Part shown: positions 13,380 through 18,217 of the stretch, in pieces
Layout: the number at the start of each line of letters is the position of its first letter
Numbering within the stretch: position 1 is the first letter of the stretch
Assembly: GCA_905215095.1 (NCBI GenBank)
Contig: CAJMOL010000006.1
Location: 1 to 18,217, forward strand
DNA: 18,217 nucleotides
Direction: 5' to 3'
From: an uncultured bacterium
GTDB lineage: Bacteria > Actinomycetota > Coriobacteriia > Coriobacteriales > Coriobacteriaceae
Program-made: the position numbers and the translations under genes
Notes under the pieces: model-generated
Database searches by the model: none
Told to the model about the DNA's origin: nothing
The model's input: only the letters and a program-made list of their open reading frames with translations

Positions 13380-14735
13380 ATGGCTATGGACGACCTTTTT
13401 TCTGCCTCGACGCGCGAGCGTTCCTTTAAAAATGCGCCGCTTGCGGTTCGCATGCGCCCCAATTCGCTCGACGAGTATGTGGGCCAGCAAAAGGCCGTCG
13501 GTAAGGGCTCGTGGTTGCGTGCCGCAATTGAGCACGACGTGCTGTCGAGTGTGATTCTGTACGGGCCGGCCGGTACGGGCAAGACGACGCTGGCACATAT
13601 TATCGCCAACCATACCAAGAGTGAGTTTGTCGAGGTCAGCGCCGTGACGGGCACCGTGAAGGACTTGCGCCGCGTGATTGACGAGGCCAAGACACGTCTG
13701 AATACGTACGACCGTCGCACCATTCTTTTCATCGACGAGATTCACCGCTTTTCCAAGTCGCAGCAGGATGCGCTGCTGCATGCAGTTGAGAACCGTACCG
13801 TCATTATGATTGGCGCTACGACGGAGAATCCGTACTTCGAGGTCAACTCGGCGTTGCTCTCGCGCGGTCGCGTCGTGGAACTTGAGCATCTTAAAGACGA
13901 GGATATCGCCACGCTGATCGAGCGTGCGCTCGAGGCGCCGCAGGGCCTGAACGGCAAGTTCTCGGCCGATGAGGATACGGTTAAGACCATCTGCACGCTG
14001 GCCGCGGGTGATGCTCGCTCGGCGCTCACGACGCTCGAGCTTGCAAGCGAGATTGCCGTAACGCGTCCCGATACCGAGGGAACGCCAGCGCCGGCGGCGG
14101 GGGAGCGCTATCCCATCACCGTGGATGACGTGAAGATTGCCAACCCGCGTCGTGGCTTTTCGTACGACAAAAACGGTGACATGCACTACGACATTATCAG
14201 TGCGTTCATCAAGTCTATGCGCGGAAGCGACCCCGATGCCACCATTTATTGGCTCGCGCGCATGATCGATGCAGGAGAGGATCCCAAGTTTATTGCTCGC
14301 CGCATTATGATCCACGCTTCCGAGGACGTCGGCAACGCCGATCCGCAGGCGCTTTTGGTGGCACATGCCGCGTTTAAGTCTGCCGAGGTCATTGGCTACC
14401 CTGAATGCCGCATTAACCTAGCTCAGGCTGCGCTCTATGTTTGCCTGGCGCCTAAATCTAACGCGTGCGAGGCTTCAATCGATGCGGCGCTGGCCGATAT
14501 CCATTCAAGTGGGCTGCGCGAGGTGCCGAGTTATTTGCGCGACCGTCATCGCCCGGGCAGCGACGAATACGGTGTGTATAAGTATCCGCATGATTATCCC
14601 GAAGGCTGGGTCGATCAGCGTTATTTGCCCGAGGGGCTTGAGCACGGCGCGTTTTGGCAGCCTGCCGGCCGCGGTTGGGAAGAGTGGCGCGTAGAACAAA
14701 GCGAACGCGACCGTAGCGGCAATGCTCCCAAGTAG
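13380..14735 (+). CDS. rarA: Replication-associated recombination protein A (RarA/MgsA), AAA+ ATPase
   Basis: 451 aa from ATG 13380. Other possible starts are TTG 13368 and ATG 13386, and no strong ribosome site decides between them. The AAA+ clamp-loader-like core shows Walker A GPAGTGKTT (62-70), Walker B ILFIDEIHR (115-123), sensor 1 GATTENPYF (145-153) and an SALLSR arginine finger (Arg162). The C-terminal part has the RarA oligomerisation region, including RGSDPDATIYWLARMIDAGEDP and the ending VYKYPHDYPEGWVDQRYLPEG. No ubiquitin-binding zinc finger is present, as in bacterial RarA. RarA acts at stalled replication forks with SSB and RecA-linked repair. It has its own -10 (13341-13346). 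Confidence 0.95.
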   Translation: MAMDDLFSASTRERSFKNAPLAVRMRPNSLDEYVGQQKAVGKGSWLRAAIEHDVLSSVILYGPAGTGKTTLAHIIANHTKSEFVEVSAVTGTVKDLRRVIDEAKTRLNTYDRRTILFIDEIHRFSKSQQDALLHAVENRTVIMIGATTENPYFEVNSALLSRGRVVELEHLKDEDIATLIERALEAPQGLNGKFSADEDTVKTICTLAAGDARSALTTLELASEIAVTRPDTEGTPAPAAGERYPITVDDVKIANPRRGFSYDKNGDMHYDIISAFIKSMRGSDPDATIYWLARMIDAGEDPKFIARRIMIHASEDVGNADPQALLVAHAAFKSAEVIGYPECRINLAQAALYVCLAPKSNACEASIDAALADIHSSGLREVPSYLRDRHRPGSDEYGVYKYPHDYPEGWVDQRYLPEGLEHGAFWQPAGRGWEEWRVEQSERDRSGNAPK

Positions 14736-14830
14736 GTCATTGGCGCCTCGCACATTCCCTTTGGGTATCTTTCCCCTTCTTTGGGGTACCATAAAAAGCG
14801 TCTGTATTTCGATTTCTTCGGGAGGCTTGT

Positions 14831-15424
14831 ATGAGTCCCATTCAAATCGCCCTGCTGCTGCTCGCCGTTGCCGGCGTGTGGGCTGTTATCGAGCTCGCGC
14901 TCACGCTGCGCAAGACCCGCACCGTCGTTGATTCGCTCGACAAGACAGTCAGCGACCTCAACAACACCATCGCCGAGGCTCAGCCCGTGGTGGCAAAGCT
15001 CGATGGCGCCGTTGACGAGCTTACGCCGGCACTTGCCCAGGTTGAGCCACTCCTCAAATCGAGCAAGACCGCTGTCGACGCCCTTACTTCCAATCTCGTA
15101 GAGGTCGAAGCCGTGGTTCGCGACATCTCCGAGGTTACGGGCAGTGTGGCCGAGGCCAGCAATGCCGTATCGAGTGTGACCGACTCTGCCGCCGGCGCCG
15201 TGCAGAAGCTTTTCAATAAGGTGAAGGCTCCTGCAGCCGACGCCGATCGCAAGCTCGCCGCTGCCGCCGCCGAGGCCGAGCAGCCTACCGAGCGTGTTCT
15301 GATTGATGGGGCTGAGGACGAGGCCGCCGATGGTGCGGATGCGGCTCAGAAGCCCGCAGCCAAGCCAGCTCAGTATTACACCTATACGCCCGCCGAGACC
15401 TCCGAGGAGTCCTGCGATGAGTAG
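14831..15424 (+). CDS. DUF948-like membrane-anchored coiled-coil protein
   Basis: 197 aa with GGGAGG 6 nt before ATG 14831. A single N-terminal membrane segment (about 4-24) is followed by a long heptad-like region (about 28-125), rich in Val, Leu, Asp and Ser and in repeats such as LDKTVSDLNNTI. The tail (about 130-197) is Ala/Glu-rich and low in complexity. This layout fits the DUF948 family of Gram-positive proteins, whose function is not established; links to general stress responses have been suggested. It opens the operon that includes the RsbW-like protein and sigma factor, and overlaps the next gene by 8 nt. A stress-response role here is an inference from neighbours. Confidence 0.82.
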   Translation: MSPIQIALLLLAVAGVWAVIELALTLRKTRTVVDSLDKTVSDLNNTIAEAQPVVAKLDGAVDELTPALAQVEPLLKSSKTAVDALTSNLVEVEAVVRDISEVTGSVAEASNAVSSVTDSAAGAVQKLFNKVKAPAADADRKLAAAAAEAEQPTERVLIDGAEDEAADGADAAQKPAAKPAQYYTYTPAETSEESCDE

Positions 15425-15794
15425 CGAAGCAACCTGCCCCATTACGCTGAGCGTTGCCGGTGATCCGCGTCTCGCGCGCTTGGTGCGCATGACGGCCGCC
15501 AACGTTGGCGCCCTGTGCTCTATGTCCGTCGATCGAATCGAGGACATCCGTATGGCTGCCGAGGAAGCCTTCATCTTTGGCTGCACGGCCGTTGATTCCG
15601 ACGATATCTCGATTAAATTCGACGTCGACGAATCACACGTGGGCATGACCTTTACCTTTGGTGACCAGGCGACTGTCGATGAGGATGACCAGGCTGCCGT
15701 ATATGCCGAGCTCATTTTGGCGAGCGTGTGCGATTCCTACGAAAAGACTGCGGCGCCCCTAACGCTTTCCCTCGACCTCAAGGCGGATATCTAA
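15417..15794 (+). CDS. RsbW/SpoIIAB-like protein, degenerate (putative anti-sigma factor)
   Basis: 125 aa from ATG 15417, with GAGGAG 7 nt upstream; the start lies inside the end of the preceding gene. Size, position just before a SigB/SigF-type sigma gene, and the helix MSVDRIEDIRMAAEEAFIFG (36-55) match the N-box helix of RsbW-type GHKL kinases. However, the Asn expected six residues into that box (EAxxN in RsbW) is Phe54, and I see no DxGxG or glycine-rich ATP lid; the segment after FGD (81-83) is acidic (TVDEDDQ). It may bind the sigma factor without kinase activity, or bind ATP in a changed way. The stop is 1 nt from the sigma start, so equal dosage through coupling is likely. Confidence 0.75.
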   Translation: MSSEATCPITLSVAGDPRLARLVRMTAANVGALCSMSVDRIEDIRMAAEEAFIFGCTAVDSDDISIKFDVDESHVGMTFTFGDQATVDEDDQAAVYAELILASVCDSYEKTAAPLTLSLDLKADI

Positions 15795-15795
15795 T

Positions 15796-16587
15796 ATGAC
15801 CGAACGTTCCCGGAGCGGTAAGACCGCTTGGGACAAGGAGAAAACCCGCGAGCTGTTTCGTCGCTACAAAGAGACCGGTGATCCGGACGCACGTGAGCAG
15901 CTCGTCATGTCCCATATGAACCTGGTAAGGTTTCTTGCCAACAAATTTAAGAACCGCGGCGAGCCGCTCGATGACCTTTTGCAGGTCGGCTATCTGGGCT
16001 TGCTCAAGGCTATCGACCGTTTTGACCCCGAGCGCGGACTCGAATTCACGACGTTTGCCACACCTACCATTCTGGGTGAGATTAAGCGTCACTTCCGCGA
16101 CAAAGGCTGGAGTGTGCGCGTGCCCCGTCGCTTGCAGGAGCTCTCTGCCAAGGTCAATCAGGCTACCGACAAGCTCACTAACGAGCTTCAGCGTTCGCCC
16201 AAGGTTGAGGAAATCGCCGATTACCTGGGCGTGACCGTCGACGAGGTGCTCGAAGCCATGGAATCGTCCTCGGCCTATACCTCGGTGCCTATCGAGGCTC
16301 CCGGCGCGTCCGACTCCGACGATGCGCCTTCGATTCTCGATCGCTACGCCGACGACGACAACGAGCTCGACTTTACCGATGATCGCCTGGTGATCGAGGA
16401 AGCCATCCGCGATTTCTCGCCGCGCGAGCGCGAGGTAATCGAGCTGCGCTTTGTGAAGGGCATGACCCAGATCGAGATTGCCAAGAAGCTGGGCATCTCG
16501 CAGGTACAGGTCTCGCGTCTGCTGCGTCGTACCCTTAAGAAGATTCAGGACAAGATCGACCCCGACGGAGTGATGGTTCGTTCATGA
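15796..16587 (+). CDS. SigB/SigF/SigG-family RNA polymerase sigma factor
   Basis: 263 aa, the usual length for the group. Region 2 covers about 34-110, with DDLLQVGYLGLLKAIDRFDP and the promoter-melting stretch FTTFATPTILGEIKRHFRDKGW. Region 3 covers about 115-165 (SAKVNQATDKLTNELQRSPK). Region 4 covers about 205-255, with SPREREVIELRFVKGMTQ and the helix-turn-helix IAKKLGISQVQVSRLLRR. It directs core polymerase to a subset of promoters, typically for general stress in non-sporulating Gram-positives. The ribosome site AAGGCGG lies inside the upstream gene. Control by the preceding RsbW-like product is expected from synteny. No RsbV-like anti-anti-sigma gene is in the window. I cannot say which of SigB, SigF or SigG is closest. 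Confidence 0.93.
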   Translation: MTERSRSGKTAWDKEKTRELFRRYKETGDPDAREQLVMSHMNLVRFLANKFKNRGEPLDDLLQVGYLGLLKAIDRFDPERGLEFTTFATPTILGEIKRHFRDKGWSVRVPRRLQELSAKVNQATDKLTNELQRSPKVEEIADYLGVTVDEVLEAMESSSAYTSVPIEAPGASDSDDAPSILDRYADDDNELDFTDDRLVIEEAIRDFSPREREVIELRFVKGMTQIEIAKKLGISQVQVSRLLRRTLKKIQDKIDPDGVMVRS

Positions 16588-17996
16588 ATGAGCACCCCCA
16601 ACAAACCGACCGAACGCTGCGCGATACCCGTATTCTGACGTTGCGCATTTGGGGCGTCGTCGGCTGCATTGTCATCGCCGCCGTCATCTTTAACCTTATG
16701 GGCATCCTGGCGCCGGTTATCGAGTTTTTGGCAGTCGGTTCCATCATCGCTTTTGTGATGTCGCCGATCACCAATTGGCTTGAGCACCATGGCGTGAATC
16801 GCGGCATCGGTTCGCTTGTTGCGCTTATTGTGGTCGTTGCCGTGCTCGTCGGCGTCGTTTGCATCTTGTCGCCGATTCTCTTTGGTCAGATCATGGAAGT
16901 CCTGAGCCGCCTGCCCGAGCAGCTTCGTGTTGCTGGTGGCGACCTCAACGAGATGATCTCGCATGCCAAGACGCTCAATAACACGCCGCTCAAGGAGTAT
17001 CTGGACGATAACCTTTCTTCGCTCGTCACGGTGGCGTCCAAGTATGTCTCACAGATTGCCGCCGAGCTTGGCCGCGGTGTATTCCCGCTCATTACCAATA
17101 CGGCCTCGCAGCTGTTTGTTATCTTCCTGGGCTTGGTGCTTGCTTACTGGCTTGCCTGCGATTATCCCCGCATGCACCACGAGGTCTGCACAATCATCGG
17201 TCAGGAAAAGGAGACCTCGTACCGCTTTATGGTTGCGATTCTTTCGCGCTCGGTCGGCGGTTATATGCGTGGCATGGTCGTGACGTCCATCTGCGGTGGC
17301 ATCCTCGCCTTTATCGGCTTTACGCTCATTGGCCATCCATACGCAGCACTCATGGCCATCTTCACCGGCATTATGCATTTGGTCCCGGTTGTCGGTCCCT
17401 GGGTGAGTGCTGCGATTGCCACGGTGCTCGGCTTTATGTTCAGCCCGATGCTGGCGTTGTGGACTTTGATCGTGACCATGGTGGCCCAAAACGTCACCGA
17501 CAACGTCATTTCGCCCAAGGTCATGCAAAGCTCGGTCCAGGTGCATCCCATCATGAGCCTGACGGCCCTCGTTATTGGTTCGGCACTCATGGGCCCCATC
17601 GGCATGGTCATCGCCATCCCGTTGTGCGCGGCCCTCAAGGGCATTTTCGTCTACTACTTTGAGAACGAGACCGGCCGCCAGCTCGTGGCATACGACGGCG
17701 CCGTGTTTAAGGGAACGCCGTATCGCGATGCCGAGGGCAACCCGGTCGCCGCCTATGACGCGCTTGGAGACGATACATTCATCTATGAGTCCGAGCTCAT
17801 TGGCAACGAGACCGCGCCCGAGGCTAAGGCTATGCCCAAGCCCGAGCTCGATAATCCCTGGATCAAGCTCTCGGGACTGCAGCCCGATGCGACGGGTTTC
17901 TTCAAGAACCCCTTCGCCAAAGATGATGATTCCAATATGGACGACGACACCAAAACCGGCATCGACGGTTCCATGGACGATTCGGATTCTAAATAG
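16584..17996 (+). CDS. AI-2E/PerM-family (UPF0118) membrane protein
   Basis: 470 aa. The start ATGA overlaps the sigma factor stop by 4 nt. Hydrophobic segments lie at about 21-41, 44-62, 76-98, 160-185, 218-245, 250-275, 280-310 and 325-355, giving the seven or eight passes of the family. Landmarks are IAFVMSPITNWLE near 55, GLVLAYWLACDYPR near 185, MHLVPVVGPWVSA near 265 and QNVTDNVISPKVMQ near 305, all typical of this family. The long C-terminal tail (about 365-470) is soluble and acidic and ends in an Asp/Ser-rich stretch. Members export the AI-2 signal (TqsA) or act as Na+/H+ antiporters, so substrate is open. Being coupled to a stress sigma gene suggests a membrane or ion-stress role, as inference. 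Confidence 0.88.
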   Translation: MNEHPQQTDRTLRDTRILTLRIWGVVGCIVIAAVIFNLMGILAPVIEFLAVGSIIAFVMSPITNWLEHHGVNRGIGSLVALIVVVAVLVGVVCILSPILFGQIMEVLSRLPEQLRVAGGDLNEMISHAKTLNNTPLKEYLDDNLSSLVTVASKYVSQIAAELGRGVFPLITNTASQLFVIFLGLVLAYWLACDYPRMHHEVCTIIGQEKETSYRFMVAILSRSVGGYMRGMVVTSICGGILAFIGFTLIGHPYAALMAIFTGIMHLVPVVGPWVSAAIATVLGFMFSPMLALWTLIVTMVAQNVTDNVISPKVMQSSVQVHPIMSLTALVIGSALMGPIGMVIAIPLCAALKGIFVYYFENETGRQLVAYDGAVFKGTPYRDAEGNPVAAYDALGDDTFIYESELIGNETAPEAKAMPKPELDNPWIKLSGLQPDATGFFKNPFAKDDDSNMDDDTKTGIDGSMDDSDSK

Positions 17997-18002
17997 GTCC
18001 TA

Positions 18003-18217
18003 TTAACGTTTCTTGAAGTTGTAAATGACAAGAAACGCGAGCAAAGCGATTGATAAGGGGCCGGCGACATAGAAAAAGAGAACGTCAATTGCGCGTAGAG
18101 TGTAATAAGCCTTATCGCCGGACATTACTGCATACAATACGTAGCCAAATGCTGGTTGGTTTGCGTACCAGCATGAGAAGGCCAAGAGCGCTAAAAGTGC
18201 TACAGCCAGAAGTGCAT
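18003..18217 (-). CDS. C-terminal part of an unidentified small-membrane-protein gene (partial)
   Basis: On the minus strand the frame is open from the window edge to TAA at 18003-18005, giving the last 70 or so residues. They contain a hydrophobic segment at the edge (ALLAVALLALLAF), a polar loop (YANQPAFGYVLYAVMSGDKAYYTLR) and a final membrane segment (about VLFFYVAGPLSIALLAFLVIY) with a basic end NFKKR. A TTG at 18185 is in frame but has no ribosome site, and the hydrophobic run continues upstream, so the start is probably outside. It is visibly less GC-rich than its neighbours. Its stop is only 6 nt from the stop of the convergent PerM-like gene. Family not recognised. Confidence 0.6.
   Translation of the reverse strand, partial: ALLAVALLALLAFSCWYANQPAFGYVLYAVMSGDKAYYTLRAIDVLFFYVAGPLSIALLAFLVIYNFKKR

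Noticed and set aside
12465..14366. 633-aa minus-strand open frame
   Set aside because: It runs across dgt and rarA, both with intact catalytic motifs on the plus strand; long antisense frames are common in GC-rich DNA.

Overview
The window looks like chromosomal DNA from a high-GC, Gram-positive gut actinobacterium of the Coriobacteriia, most likely Collinsella or a close relative. This is inferred from codon choice, strong AGGAGG-type ribosome sites, a low-GC-Firmicute-like lac pathway in a GC-rich genome, and short interspersed repeats of a kind I associate with that group. No marker gene fixes the species.

Positions 1-8177 are a dispersed tagatose-6-phosphate (lac) locus. A lactose-family PTS EIIC gene (lacE-like, cut by the window start) runs leftward, divergent from a LacI-family regulator (1762-2766). 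Then come lacF-like EIIA (2981-3319), an unrelated four-segment membrane protein (3578-4609), lacA and lacB (galactose-6-phosphate isomerase subunits, 4917-5933), a LacX/GalM-type aldose epimerase (6307-7188) and lacC (tagatose-6-phosphate kinase, 7242-8177). Sugar enters as a phosphosugar through EIIA/EIIC, galactose-6-phosphate becomes tagatose-6-phosphate (LacAB), then tagatose-1,6-bisphosphate (LacC). The aldolase (lacD), the phospho-beta-galactosidase (lacG) and any EIIB are not in the window. Two kinds of operator-like DNA are visible: CG-centred LacI-type palindromes between lacE and lacI, and helically phased GTTC/GAAC arrays upstream of lacF and lacA.

The most unusual feature is a pair of unrecognised structured elements of about 141-144 nt, at 5939-6079 (after lacB) and 8179-8322 (after lacC). 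They share one complex fold: five helices plus a terminal hairpin, with the same bulges and internal loops. The helix sequences themselves differ through compensatory changes. The non-canonical positions read as tandem G-A and G-U pairs on the minus strand, so I think the RNA is made from that strand, convergent to the lac genes.

Positions 8552-14735 hold housekeeping genes: lspA overlapping an rluD-type pseudouridine synthase, a processive family 2 glycosyltransferase, a small A24 prepilin peptidase, a dGTPase-like HD hydrolase and rarA. Positions 14831-17996 form a tight, mostly overlapping operon: a DUF948-like membrane/coiled-coil protein, a degenerate RsbW-like protein, a SigB/SigF-type sigma factor and an AI-2E/PerM-family membrane protein. 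The window ends in the 3' part of a less GC-rich minus-strand membrane protein gene. Intergenic DNA carries several inverted or tandem repeats that look like dispersed genomic repeats.
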